From positions 4,029,992 to 4,093,991 of the forward strand of contig NC_065412.1 in assembly GCF_024362695.1 (NCBI RefSeq): DNA of 64,000 nucleotides. The letters run 5' to 3'. Under the pieces are notes generated by a model, which worked only from the letters and a program-made list of their open reading frames with translations, was not told the DNA's origin and ran no database searches. Of the stretch, positions 10,138-21,050 are shown in pieces; position 1 is the first letter of the stretch, and each line of letters opens with the position of its first letter. The DNA is from Pectinophora gossypiella (Eukaryota; Arthropoda; Insecta; Lepidoptera; Gelechiidae). A program made the translations under genes and the position numbers.

Positions 10138-10285
10138 AACTCACTACTATTTTCCGCCGGGGTAAACAGAGACTATGGAATTCCATTTGCGTCGATCAAG
10201 ACATAACTCTCTTGCTTCCTCCACATTCATCAATCGTTTCATACACGCACGCCGGTTGAGAGTAAATCGTACTAAACCTTTTCTA
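10138..10285 (-). repeat. Dispersed family Y fragment
   Basis: CGCCGGGGTAAACAGAGACT, 'atggaattccatttgcgtcg' and CATTCATCAATCGTTTCATA, then CACGCACGCCGG, recur at 30775 and 38935 in the same direction and at 39965 and 42765 inverted. It looks like part of a LINE body or 3' region. The family is common in moth DNA as I recall it, but I cannot name it. Confidence 0.6.
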
Positions 10286-10325
10286 TTAAACTTTTTTATA
10301 AGTACTATAATAATTACTTACTTGA

Positions 10326-10764
10326 TAAAATAAAATTTTTAACAAAAAAAAAACCGACTTCAAACGCAAAACTAAAAAGCAATAAATAAATTTACTTCGC
10401 ACAAAGTAATTAGTACGTATTTTCAATTAGTTAATTAATTTATAATTCTGAAGCCGGTGCCAAGGAAATGCTACAACGAAGTACCGATTCATATATTTTT
10501 CAATACTGATTGTTTTGTAATTTTTTGTTTGACATTGTTTTGTAATTGCTTTGATATAGGTATTAAACAATATTGTGTGTACATAGTAATTTGATATTGT
10601 AGTAGGGTTGTTGTAGCATTTACTTGGCACCGACTTCAGAATTATAAATTAATTAACTAATTGAAAATACGTACTAATTACTTTGTGCGAAGTAAATTTA
10701 TTTATTGCTTTTTAGTTTTGCGTTTGAAGTCGGTTTTTTTTTTGTTAAAAATTTTATTTTATTT
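10326..10764. mobile_element. Fold-back element, about 150-bp arms
   Basis: The left arm (10326-10477) and right arm (10609-10764) are near-perfect reverse complements. Both contain AAACCGACTTCAAACGCAAA, TTTACTTCGCACAAAGTAAT and GTGCCAAG next to ATGCTACAAC. The spacer of about 130 bp is AT-rich. The arm motif GAAGTCGGT also ends the neighbouring array element at 12385-12394. The 67-codon minus-strand frame at 10427-10630 spans the palindrome and is not a gene. Confidence 0.85.
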
Positions 10765-10887
10765 TACGATTTTAAGTGATGGTTAGACCGAGCAAGGATG
10801 CAGACAGACAGATTTTCTGATTTATATTCATATATAATAATATAATATATTATTAGTAGTGATCACAATTATTATTGATGAACATGT

Positions 10888-10971
10888 TTACACACACACA
10901 CTCACACACGCGCTAACGCACACGAGCACGCACGTACACACGCACACACAGATACACGCACACACACAGAC

Positions 10972-11003
<32 letters not shown>

Positions 11004-11044
11004 GCGCGCGCGCGCACACACACACGCACACACACACACACACA
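10888..11044. repeat. Compound CA/CG microsatellite
   Basis: About 157 bp of interrupted (CA)n with CG-rich interruptions, including CGCGCGCGCGCG near 11002. It produces artificial His-Thr or Cys-Val frames on both strands. Confidence 0.95.
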
Positions 11045-11190
11045 TGTGTATGTGTACATACATACGTGGTTGTCAGTGGAAGCTGCTATCATACACACTC
11101 ACGCATACATATAGATACAGTAGATTTCGCGTGGTTCGCTCGCTGCTAAAGCAGCTCGCGTGTCCTGTTTATTCGAAACTGTCCCTCTTC

Positions 11191-12160
11191 GTATGGCGGC
11201 CATCTTGTTTTTCCGCCATTTTGTTTTATTTCACCGGCGACAGAATTTGACCAAGATTTAAATGGGTGTCGTGGAAACAAACAAAATCCAGGTGCAATAG
11301 GTTTGCCAGACCGTAGGATGTCTCCCTGATTGGGAGCAGTTTTCAAAGATGACGTTCCGATCACACCCCTATACATCATTTTTACCCCCAAGACATTTTC
11401 TGGAAAAACAAAATTTTGTATGGCGGCCATCTTGTTTTTTCGCCATTTTGTATTTTTTTCACCGGCCATTAAATTCGACCAAGATTTAAATAGGTTTCGT
11501 GAAAAAAAAATTGGTTCAGGTGTGATAGTTTCGCCAGGCCGTAGGGTGTCACCCTGATGCGGAGCAGTTTTCGAAAATCGGGAAGTATTTCCATACTTAA
11601 CATGACGATCCGATCACAACCCCGATATATATTTTATATCCCGAGACATTTTCTGAAAAAACAAAATTGTGTATGGCGGCCATCTTGTTTTTCCGCCATT
11701 TTGTTTTTTTTACGCGCTATGGAATTTGACCAAGATTTAAATAAGTGCTCTGAAAGAAATATTGGTTCACGTGCGATAGTTTTGCCAGGCCGTAGAGTAT
11801 CTCTCTGATGCGGAGCAGTTTTTGGTGACCAGAAAGTATTTCCGTACTCTACATGACGTTTTGAGTAAGCGCCCCATACATTATTTTTACCCAAACGGGC
11901 TTCTTCCAAAATCGACAAAATTTTGTATGGCGGCCATCTTTTTTTTCCGCCATTTTGTTTTTTTGCACCGGCGATTGAATTTGATCAAGATTTAAATACG
12001 TTTCGTGAAAGAAAAATTGCTCCAGGTTGTATAGTTTTGCCAGGCCATAGGGTATCTCCCTGATGCTGACCAGTTTTCGAAGGTCGGGAAGTTTTCCCGA
12101 AGCCTAAAGATCGATCCGATCAATATGACTTTACAAACGCACTAGTCGCTCCTACGATTT
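11191..12160 (+). repeat. Four-unit tandem array, period about 227-253 bp
   Basis: Units begin with GTATGGCGGCCATCTTGTTT at 11191, 11418, 11671 and 11924. Each continues with CGCCATTTTGT, GACCAAGATTTAAATA, TTTGCCAGGCCGTAG and GATGCGGAGCAGTTTT (with variants). Spacings are 227, 253 and 253. The first unit lacks about 25 bp; the last (about 236 bp) runs into a unique 3' end and poly(A). The layout suits a retrotransposon 3' region made of internal repeats. Frames at 11146-11918 on both strands are incidental. Confidence 0.85.
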
Positions 12161-12301
12161 TTGAAAATTCCCCTCGATTTCTCTGGTCTTCCATCATCAG
12201 ATCCTGACTTCCTTGACATGGGACCCCCTTGGGTATATCTCCTTTCAAACAAAAAAAGAATTATCAAAATCGGTTCATATACGACGAAGATATGCCCGAA
12301 C

Positions 12302-12357
<56 letters not shown>

Positions 12358-12400
12358 CGGTCGAATTGAGAACCTCCTCCTTTTTTGAAGTCGGTAAAAA
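12161..12400 (+). mobile_element. 3' end of the array element, with 46-nt poly(A)
   Basis: After 'ccttgacatgggacccc' and 'ttatcaaaatcggttcatat' comes an uninterrupted A46 (12308-12353). Then follow 'acggtcgaattgagaacctc' and CTCCTTTTTTGAAGTCGGTA. Since about 45 bp of element-like sequence follows the poly(A), the A tract is internal rather than a simple terminal tail. The GAAGTCGGT end is shared with the fold-back at 10326-10764. Confidence 0.65.
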
Positions 12401-12802
12401 TAGCATTGTGAATAAAATACAGTAATATATACATTGATATATTTTTACTGAGAGACTTCGAGTAATATCTAAAAGTTTTATTTATTATTTTCTATTATGT
12501 ATTCTAGAAGCTATCTCTTCATACTTCTTAAGTTTTGCTATGCGATCCGCTTTTAAAATACTTGGCAATCTTGAGAATAAACTTGTAACTCGATTACAGC
12601 GAAAGCAGCAGCTGGATAACGAAAATAAAGTTCTGAAACCGTTTATGGAAGTCAAACTATTTAATTAATATGAGAAGTTTGCAGCGCGTGCTTGAAGTTT
12701 GGAGTCTACAACTGTTCCACATTCACGAATCACTATCAATCTTCGTTCTATATTTTGTGCTTGAAATGTCTCAAATAGTGAGTTATGAATAGTTGTTCGC
12801 TC
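12401..12802 (+). other. Spacer with a 43-codon open frame (12540-12668)
   Basis: From ATG at 12540 to TAA at 12668 the peptide starts MRSAFKILGNLENKLVTRLQ and continues with a Lys/Gln/Glu/Asn-rich, coiled-coil-like stretch. The frame stays open upstream for roughly 40 codons without an ATG. It lies inside the 46-bp inverted repeats, so it could be a decayed piece of the island's own protein. I recognise no domain, and it is short enough to be chance. Confidence 0.25.
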
Positions 12803-12848
12803 AACCTTGTCGAATTTCCACAAGGTTTATTTGCTCGTATCAGTTACT
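12803..12848 (-). repeat. Right arm of exact 46-bp inverted repeat
   Basis: Exact reverse complement of 9884-9929, starting AACCTTGTCGAATTTCC and ending CTCGTATCAGTTACT. No unambiguous target duplication flanks the pair. TTAA occurs near both ends (9872 and 12851) but at unequal distances. Confidence 0.85.
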
Positions 12849-13368
12849 TGTTAACTAATATATAATTATTATACTAGTTACCTACTTACCTATACATGTT
12901 TATCGTTTGGTAGATTCGTTGAATAAGATAAGTTAATATATATAATTTAGCATGTTCCGAAAGAGACGAGTATTTCGTAGAATGGACGCTATTTACGCCC
13001 GTGTAGACATATAATATAGATAATGGGATATTTATAATACAGTCCAAGTAATTAGTTTACTACATATACCTGTACCATAATGATTCAAACAATACCTTAG
13101 ACCGTCGATATATGAAAAGAGTGGTTAAGTAGGTATAAATAATTATTAGATTTTTGATAATAAATTATTTCTTATAAGCAAGTTCCCTTTACAAAGACAA
13201 ACCAAAATAATGTTTTATGGAGATTGATGTTTTTGTGCAATAAATAATTATTGATTTAGAATGTATAAAGTATCATCTAATATCTTTTAACTAGTCAATG
13301 AATAAGTAACTTGATTTTTAACGTCTCATTTTTGGAAAGTCAAATTCTGATTCTTCGGGCAGTGTCGC
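12849..13368. other. Unique AT-rich non-coding DNA
   Basis: No repeat copy or gene. The GC content rises sharply after about 13400. Confidence 0.45.
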
Positions 13369-13696
13369 ATGTTTTATAGCCTGATGTTCAAGGGTGCAAA
13401 TGAAAGAAAATTGCAGAAATATTACTGGTACCTGGCCGAAGTGCAGTTTATTTCTATTTACAGTGCTCGTATGGCCGGGATATATCCCCGAGGGCGCATA
13501 CCATGCAGATTGGACGCCAACACGATCGCATTTTTCAATTTATTCCATCATACCCACCTGTACTGGGTTACAGGAAAATGTTGACCTGCCGTTTGTAAAA
13601 GAGCAAATCCGTTGGTTGCGTTCGTGGTGTATATTTGCTGTTGCATACGTGGTCAGATTTGTTTTAATAAATAACTTTATACCAAAGAGCATTTAA
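13369..13696 (+). other. GC-richer block open in all three plus frames
   Basis: Three overlapping plus frames are open: 13369-13584, 13394-13696 and an ATG-less one from 13404 to the TAA at 13598. The last reads ISPRAHTMQIGRQHDRIFQF in its middle and has protein-like composition. CTATTTACAG at 13461 would be a reasonable splice acceptor. The block ends just before AATAAATAACTTTAT. I recognise no domain. It could be a decayed transposon exon, a retrotransposon body piece, or an unrecognised exon. Confidence 0.25.
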
Positions 13697-13832
13697 TTGC
13701 ATTAATGTTTAAAACCTCTTTATTCCACACAAAAGAAATATTAACATGAACAATCAACTTAACTTAATTTCTTACTTAAGAAATCACACTTACTAAATAT
13801 ATCAAAAAATCTGATGCTTATTTATAATAAAA
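13697..13832. other. AT-rich spacer
   Basis: Nothing supported. Confidence 0.4.
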
Positions 13833-14087
13833 CTAACGACCAGCCCCGGCTTCGCTCGAGTACAATGCTGAGGAAAAAATGTAATTATTTACGACATCAC
13901 AATAAAAACCTCAAAAATACTAATATTTTTCCACTATTTAATGGATGTTATTATACATATAAACCTTCCTCTTGTATCATTCTATCTATTAAAACCGCAT
14001 CAAAATCCGTTGCGTAGTTTTAAAGATTTAAGCGTACATAGGGATATAGGGACAGAAAAAGTGACTTTGTTTTGTACTATGTAGTGA
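13833..14087 (-). mobile_element. Short non-autonomous Helitron
   Basis: On the minus strand it begins TCACTACATAGTACAAAAC and ends at a GC-rich hairpin region (GCGAAGCCGGGGCTGG) followed by TCGTTAG. The usual CTAG end has mutated to TTAG. The left flank on that strand is A and the right flank is T, as expected for Helitron insertion between A and T. It is 255 bp with no coding capacity. Internally 'catcaaaatccgttgcgtag' is the usual body of this family. The 67-codon plus frame at 13814-14017 is incidental. Confidence 0.7.
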
Positions 14088-15330
14088 TAGCTCACAAGCT
14101 TTCCATGAACAACTGCAGTAAAGTATCTTAGCACAATTTATTTATGCACTACGCATTCAATTCGTACCATGCGACAGGACCTTCAAGTCCGATCCTTCGA
14201 GTTCGGTTTCGCTAGCCACATCAGAGCCCACCACAACAACGACCCGGGATAGATATTTAGGAGTCGCCGTCGCCGTTTACTGTTTGGATGATGACGACTA
14301 CGAATGTTTCGCCAGATTTTGTTAGGAGCGTGATTTTTATTACCCTTATGATTGCCTTGTGTATTTGCGCTAAATTCTAGTAAATTGCCGTCCAAATCCC
14401 AATCACAATAATCAAGAGCCCATCAAAGTCAATTTGAAGCGGACTGATTCTGTGACCTTAATCGCACTTATTGGAATAACCACGAATCGATTGACGCTAA
14501 TGAAACAGCTAATATTGTACCTATTAATTGGACAAACATGCATAAACAAACTCTTATCCGTTCTGATTCACAGTTGATCAATTTTCCAATGAATTAAGAA
14601 TAATAGGACCTCTTTAACGACAATCTTTTCAACGCCCCTTTTAAAATTATACTTCTTGACATTCTCTTCGATAGGTCCATTTGTCTTGGGCTTCGCCAAA
14701 AAACATGAAACCAAGCAGGCATAAGCCATTTGTTGCATCTAATCACTAGACTGAATACCATGAATAGTAGCAGCACTGATATGTTATGCTCTAGAACCTA
14801 GTAATCAGTCATCATAATGCGTAACTACTCACCTCTTGTTCGACTTTCATGGGAATATAAGATGATGATTTCCTTATAAACTGCATCTGTCAAAGTTTTT
14901 CTTTTGCCTTCAAATTATGCATGGAACACAACAGATATAATATTAATGATGCGAATGAGTAATGATAGGAAATGACTACAGATTCTCAATATAATTGATA
15001 TGGATGAAGGGAACGGTACTGTTGGCTTTTTTCTCCCATACCCATGGGAGTTGGAAAAGGTGGAAGTTTGATAAACACCATGCTTGGTAGACATAATGTA
15101 AATTGTTTCAAGCCTTAATTAATGATCATTTACTGGTAATAAGGTGCAGTTCTTGCACAGCCCAGACATTGTATACAAAAATCTCGTTCTTACACAGACA
15201 CAGTATTCGTCGCAATACGCCATGCGGGCGAGCAAGACGGACAGTCTACGCGCGCTCCCTTACTCTTTGACAGCTTAAATGGAATAAAGTGACCGCAAAG
15301 GGTGGTAATCGAACGTCGTTCCGGTGCGGA
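14088..15330. other. Unique non-coding DNA
   Basis: No repeat with a second copy here. A GC-rich patch at 14170-14300 and another at 15190-15330 stand out from AT-rich surroundings without recognisable genes. Confidence 0.4.
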
Positions 15331-15385
15331 GAGAGAGAGAGAGAAAACGAGAGTGGGAGTGAGAGTGGGGGGGGGGGTGCGGGTG
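15331..15385. repeat. GA-rich simple repeat and poly-G
   Basis: (GA)n around 15331-15345 and GA/GT-rich sequence lead into a run of about 11 G near 15367-15378. Confidence 0.9.
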
Positions 15386-15417
15386 GATAATGTAGAAGTC
15401 TCTATTTAGTCACTTAG

Positions 15418-15545
15418 TATTTATTTATTTATTTATTGCAACACACAACAGGACATTGACAATACATGATAAAATATACAGTTACAAACAAAAATGGTGA
15501 GTCAACATCCCAAACGTTGGTTGGTGCGTTGACAGCATGCAAAAT
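15418..15545 (-). repeat. Probable LINE 3' end, antisense
   Basis: TATTTATTTATTTATTGCAA, then ACACAACAGGACATTGACAA, reads on the minus strand as a body ending in TTGCAATAAATAAATAAATA, a non-LTR 3' end with AATAAA-type tail. The similar (TTTA)n starts at 53869 and 58575 have different bodies. Confidence 0.4.
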
Positions 15546-18500
15546 CATAGTCACTTAGTATCTGTTTTTTTTGAATACTTGCCAGTATTCAACTCTGAAT
15601 TTCCTGACAAAACTGTTTTAGATAACTCAAAAAGTTCTATAGATAGATTAAGTGATTTTACTTATGTAAATTAATGGGTTGTACTAATTACGTATTAGGC
15701 ATATTGGCAAGCCAGTGAATCGTAGATAAAAAATGAAAGAGGTTTATTGTGATTATTTTACAAATTTTAGGCCTTATATTACTAATGTAGATAAAACGAT
15801 ATCCATTTAGTTGATTACAAAAAATGGCGGCACAAAGGGACGTAAAAGCAAACATTTTAATTAATTCGTTATATTTTTTTACTCGAATGAATCCACGAGC
15901 AGATTTTTATTTGTGATAGTAATAAAGCAGCTTTCTTCTTTATGTTTAGCGTTTAATAAAGGGTCGAAATATAAATATCGAGGAATTGTTATCCCAGGCA
16001 TTTCTATTGTTTGTGTTTAAAGACCTTTGTTGGCAAATGGCAGTTGTAATTATCTGCCTTCAGATTTTTGTACAAATGGAGTTCTTTTATTAAAAAAATA
16101 TTTTTTCGCAAAAAAAAGCAATCATATTTTTTAACAAAAATGTTGGCTCCTTTGTAATTTCGTAAGAAAAGTTTTCTTCTCACCCTAATACGTAGATACA
16201 TATTTTTTTAAATGTATGTTCGTTTTTTTAGTTTTTTGGACACATTTCACTTGTAGGATTGACAACCTTGACAGCTGAATACCATTATAAAACACCTATA
16301 TTTAACTACATAGTGGTGTATACTCTATACTCCTTCAGATTCAGAGAGTAGGTAAGCCTGTGCTCTGTATATAAGCCGTTTATGATTTGTAGGTGATTGT
16401 TTGAAAACCACGTGTAATGCGAATTATGACCAAATGCGTATTACACGGTAGATTGGCGTCCTTTATAGGTTTTCGCTCGTTTCCCGATTCTGCCTCCTGC
16501 CTCCTAGCTGTATTTGGGTCATATTTGGAATAGTCCATGAATGGTGCTTTGATAGCAACAGTTTGAAAGGGGGAAATTTGTGATTACGTGGTGCATACAG
16601 CGTTGTGTTGAAAGAGTTTTCAGCCCAGGCGTTTATTCGAACCGGTGAAAAGAAAAATGAATGTTAGCGCCAGAACGAATGTAGTTTTTGCTGAGTACCA
16701 TTAACATTGCTGTCTGTATTTTTCCAAGTTCAGTATCATCATTAAGCACTTGCAGCATTCTTTAGAGTTCATGTTCCATTGAAATGTCAATTGTTTATGC
16801 CGGTCATTAGTTTCATTACGGAATTCTAGAGATATTATTATAGCTGTAATATCAGCCTAGTGTAGTAATTAGATATATTCAAAAAACAAAAACATTTGTC
16901 AGTAAAAAAAATAACTAAATGCTTATTATGTAAAATTCTTATTATTAGCTATTTAATTTTAGAATGAATAAATCTGAAAAGGAAAATGAATTTTAATAAT
17001 ATTATAAATAATTATGCATCTGAAAAAACCCACCAGATTTCAAATTTGCTATTTTCAGAGACTCCTTTTCCTACACGTTTTTTTTTAAACAGTTACTTTC
17101 TAAAACCGTATTCATTTTAAAATCTTAGAAATGGGACATGAACGACATCGCAGCTAACCTGATTTTCTCTTCCATTGTTTGGTTGCTAGGAGCCCCTGAT
17201 TCAGTTATTCAATTGTTCATCATCATTTGTTGCATACAGTTCTCATATAAGTTCTGAAGGTTTAGTAGCGATAAGTAGAAGATGTATATATTAGCATTCA
17301 GCCTCTTTAATGTCAACACCTCGTTGTTTAATTCACTGGTCATTAAAGACAGCGATACGACTCACCACCTGTCACTTTATCTACTAAAATTAGACAAAAC
17401 GATATAATATAATATTATAGTTCATAATGTGTGCCTCTTATTATCCCAACTGAGTATTTAGTCGTGAGCTACTTTTTTAACATGTCAAGATCTAAGTTTG
17501 GATTTCAAACATCCATATTTTCATCGTTTTATGCTTTTTTCGCCTCATCAGCTTTCATTGTCGTTGATACATTATAAAGGTTCGCTCCTACTGCTCACTT
17601 AAGATTTAACATGGCATGAATCAGCTCATATTTGAGTTTAATTTATATGTACATAGCACAAATGGTGTTATAATGATTGTCGTCGCGTCTGTATCACGGT
17701 TCCACTATTGTTATGCATATGACATGACCTATCTACTTGTGGAATCTACGCAGGGAACTGGAAGGGACAATATTGTATTCTAGTAATGATTGCCTCGAAT
17801 GAATATCCAACGCTGTTGAATTTGAATTACGATTATTTATGTCGGCTGTCGTGTTCGTAGCTTGTTGTCGTGATATATGAAAGTTTAGTAGGAAAAATGA
17901 TATTTGGCCATGATTTTTCAAATGTTACTCGTTATTAGCAAGTAGCAACAAGGTTCATTCAAAAAGAGTCTTCACTTTATATAAACTGATCCTATCCTAT
18001 CTTTTATAGTTATTTCAGAATTCAAACCATTTGCAGGTCGGTTGCAGTTGACTAATTATAAACTAATTTTACCATTCTTCATAGCAGTAGTCATTTCTAA
18101 AGACACGACTTCCCCCACAACTCTACGTCCATGTCAGTCTGTCCCATTATCCACCATAATTTCCCCTACGTCCATGTGGAACACGTTGTTAAAAGGCACC
18201 GGTGTACGAAGCGTTTTAATGACGCGCGCGTGCGTTGTCATTCCACAACATTAATGACAGCGCGATCGATACAAAAAAGGACAAAAACACAGACAACTTG
18301 AGTGTTCACAACTCTTCAAAAATAATGAAATTTTTCCTCTGCTTTCCCCCGTTTACTTTGGCGTTCGGTTTGACGGATTATGCGCGGAATTGAGCTTGAA
18401 AGAACGGAAATGTTGCGTTACAATGAAGATAATATAAAAGCTGAGAGATAAAGCATATTGCCTTTCGTTGAGATAAAAATGTTTTAACATTTTTAATGTC

Positions 18501-19265
18501 TACATTGCAATGTGTGTAAAAATCTTGGTCATAATTATGTACTTACTTCCTTACATCTCGCTTGACAAACCGTCAGTACAAAATTGAAGCTTGTTTAAAG
18601 TAAGGGCGCTGTAGTATAATGGAGCAGAGGAGCTGTTGTGGTATATTCTGAAAGTACACTAGTGGGATAGATTATCACACGTATTACAGTTAAAAACGGT
18701 TTGTGGTGTTGCACTGTTGGATAAGGATAAAGTATGATACCAAGACTGAAGTGGAAAGAATCGTGGCCATTCGCTGACTCGTAGGGCCACAAAATGTTAG
18801 TCGATGGCCAGTGTCCAATTTCAGTTTGCTGACTGAAAAGTATATCTTGGGTATGTTTTATGTAAATTTTTAAATAAATAAATATCACTATCGCACACTT
18901 TAGTTATTTGTTGTTTTTACCTCTTTTGGTGCCTTTTGATTCAAAAGTTTGGAAAATAATTGTGTTTACTTCCCTGATGAAATAAACATCTTTTCCGGAT
19001 TTTTCACTTAGCAAGAGTACTCTCGAGAAAGCAGTCGAATAAAATATTGTGAAAAAAATAAAGCTTTTACTCCATTACGGCTGGGAATAGAAAAAAGAGT
19101 GAGATATTGCACGATACGGGTGTTTTATTGGAGACGTGTTGAGAATTTTGAGTGGCGTTACGCCTCGTTTGTTTTAGGCCGTTAACAAAACTGCTGGAAA
19201 ATTTAATTTACACATTGAATTTGTGTCTAAAGTTAGAATCAGCACAGGGTTTCACACATATTATG
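15546..19265. other. 3.7 kb free of recognisable repeats
   Basis: I see no SINE, LINE tail, MITE or Helitron end and no credible exon here. Frames up to 97 codons (18595-18888, minus) lack protein character and end in low-complexity Leu/Thr/Tyr repeats. It is a candidate for intronic or intergenic DNA under less insertion pressure. Confidence 0.5.
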
Positions 19266-19341
19266 TTTTTCTTACATAACATAACATATACTTTATTGCA
19301 CAAACAGGAAAAAACAAAATACAAAACAAAAGAGAAATAGA
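19266..19341 (-). repeat. LINE 3' tail with (CATAA)n, antisense
   Basis: ACATAACATAACATATACTT, then TATTGCACAAACAGG and AAACAAAATACAAAACAAAAG, is almost the exact reverse complement of 36961-37041. On the minus strand it ends AATAAAGTATATGTTATGTT, a polyadenylation signal followed by a pentamer tail. Confidence 0.8.
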
Positions 19342-20496
19342 ATGAGTACAATGCGTTTTATCATTTTCTAATATTGATATCTTTATCACAGCTGTAATTA
19401 CGTAATTAAAGTACGTGAGGGGTCACTGTTAAATTTCGTTTTTCCTGATTTTAATGTATCATTACTTTTTTATGTAATTCTATTTAAATTTAAAAAGAGC
19501 AGTAAAATAAACCTAAATTAATAAATTTTATGGGACATTACATTTAACCCAAACCCGCCAAAAAAGGTCTATTCTCGTACCGTTGGGAACTTTTTAAAAC
19601 GAGTTTTGAATTTTCCATTTCAGGAAGGCCCCTGTCGACCGCATTACTGTGTGATGGCGGTAAACGTACAAAATGTATGGGGTGATAGAAATTTGACATT
19701 TTCAACAAAAAGCCCGCGTTCGCTTTGATGGAAACAGCATTGTATATCATTCGCATAAATGCTTCTTATATCAGATCACGTCAGTAGTGACTGAAAACAT
19801 TTTTTATTTACAGGAACTTAATAAAAAATGTATCTCTTTATTAACTTCTAAGAGTAAAACAGCACTTATTTTGTTCACTTACAATTTATAAGAAAGAGCC
19901 CTCTTCAAACTTGTCAGAGTGCATTAATTACCTTTCAGTAAATTAAAACTTTCGTCCTGGCGCACCATGTATGTATAGAACTATAATATTGTTACTTGGT
20001 AAAGCTCCTAGGACGTACGGAGTCCTAATGTGAAACTAATGACGGCTGTGATGTAAAAAGTAGCCGCAAGAGCATTTGCACTACTTTTTGTTAATGCTTC
20101 ACTACAGTCTCAGAAGATTTTGTTCCAACTACTTATAACATTATTTATAGTCTCTGATTGTATGCACATGTTTGCTTATGTCCTGAATGTTTGTTGAATG
20201 GTTGACTTGTATACGGTTCAGTAATATTAATAGATTTAATTCTTAGATAGATCATAAGATTTCTACTTTCCACTCTATTGGCAAAGGAGAAAATCTAATT
20301 GAAATTCTCGTACGCATAAAAAGAAGTAAATATGTACCTATCAAAGAGTCACACATCGTATACAAAGTCCTGTGCTTAAAAAATATGTCATTGTCAAAAA
20401 TATGTCACAAAAATAAACTTATTTTATTTTATAGCGGCGAAGATCATCACGGAACTCGATAACTTAACAAGACAGCATAAATTAAGTACTGAGGCT
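19342..20496. other. Unique non-coding DNA
   Basis: No repeat copy or credible gene. The 70-codon minus frame at 19544-19756 lacks recognisable features. Confidence 0.45.
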
Positions 20497-20514
20497 GCCC
20501 CACGTCGGGCGCCA
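20497..20514 (-). other. tRNA-Lys primer-binding-site-like match (17/18)
   Basis: GCCCCACGTCGGGCGCCA differs at one base from the 3' end of animal tRNA-Lys(CTT) plus CCA (GCCCCACGTTGGGCGCCA, from memory). On the minus strand it would be an LTR-retrotransposon primer binding site starting TGGCGCC, with the LTR expected at higher coordinates. It is not a tRNA gene, because no tRNA body precedes it. Confidence 0.5.
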
Positions 20515-21050
20515 TAAAGTGTCCGTCATATTATTGATGGGGCTTGTGATGGAAACACGTAAACATTACATTGTAACTTTGGCTTTGATGACTTCCTGGT
20601 ACGTGCTGGCTTAGATGATGAACGTGAAAACTGATAATTTTGATGCCACATCCGGTCCGTAGTTGTCAGATGAAATTGAGCTAATAGATAAAAGAACTTT
20701 ACAGGTTAATTTATCTAATAATGTTAGTTAGGTATATAAGCCAAATTCTACAATTTGATATATTATGTATGATAAAATAATGTAAGTACCTTTTCTAATG
20801 TGTTAACATCATATTCACTACATAAGTAAATATCTCGGGCAATGGTATGTAATATTCAATATATTTTACTTAGTTCCTGAGTTATTATACGTTGTATTAT
20901 ATCTCTCGAACCACCAATAACATTAAAGTTATGAAACATATTTTTTTATCAATCTATTTTTATTCTACTAAGCTTACAGCTACTCTCCAAATATGAAGAC
21001 ATAACCATAAACTATTGCGCAATAACTGAAGTTCTTTGGAGGGCAGTAGT
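20515..21050. other. Unique DNA between two primer-site-like matches
   Basis: AT-rich. If the primer sites are real, this should include decayed LTR sequence of the left element. I could not find LTR pairs by eye. Confidence 0.3.

Noticed and set aside
10859..11149. 96-codon His/Thr-rich plus frame and the opposing Cys/Val frame
   Set aside because: Both are translations of the CA/CG microsatellite.
12161..12425. Lysine-rich frames
   Set aside because: The lysines come from the A46 tract; no start context or domain.
9872..12854. piggyBac-type TTAA target sites around the 46-bp inverted repeat
   Set aside because: TTAA lies at unequal distances from the two arms and is common in AT-rich DNA.
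16410..16448. Inverted repeat CGTGTAAT...ATTACACG
   Set aside because: Eight-bp arms in AT-rich DNA are expected by chance.
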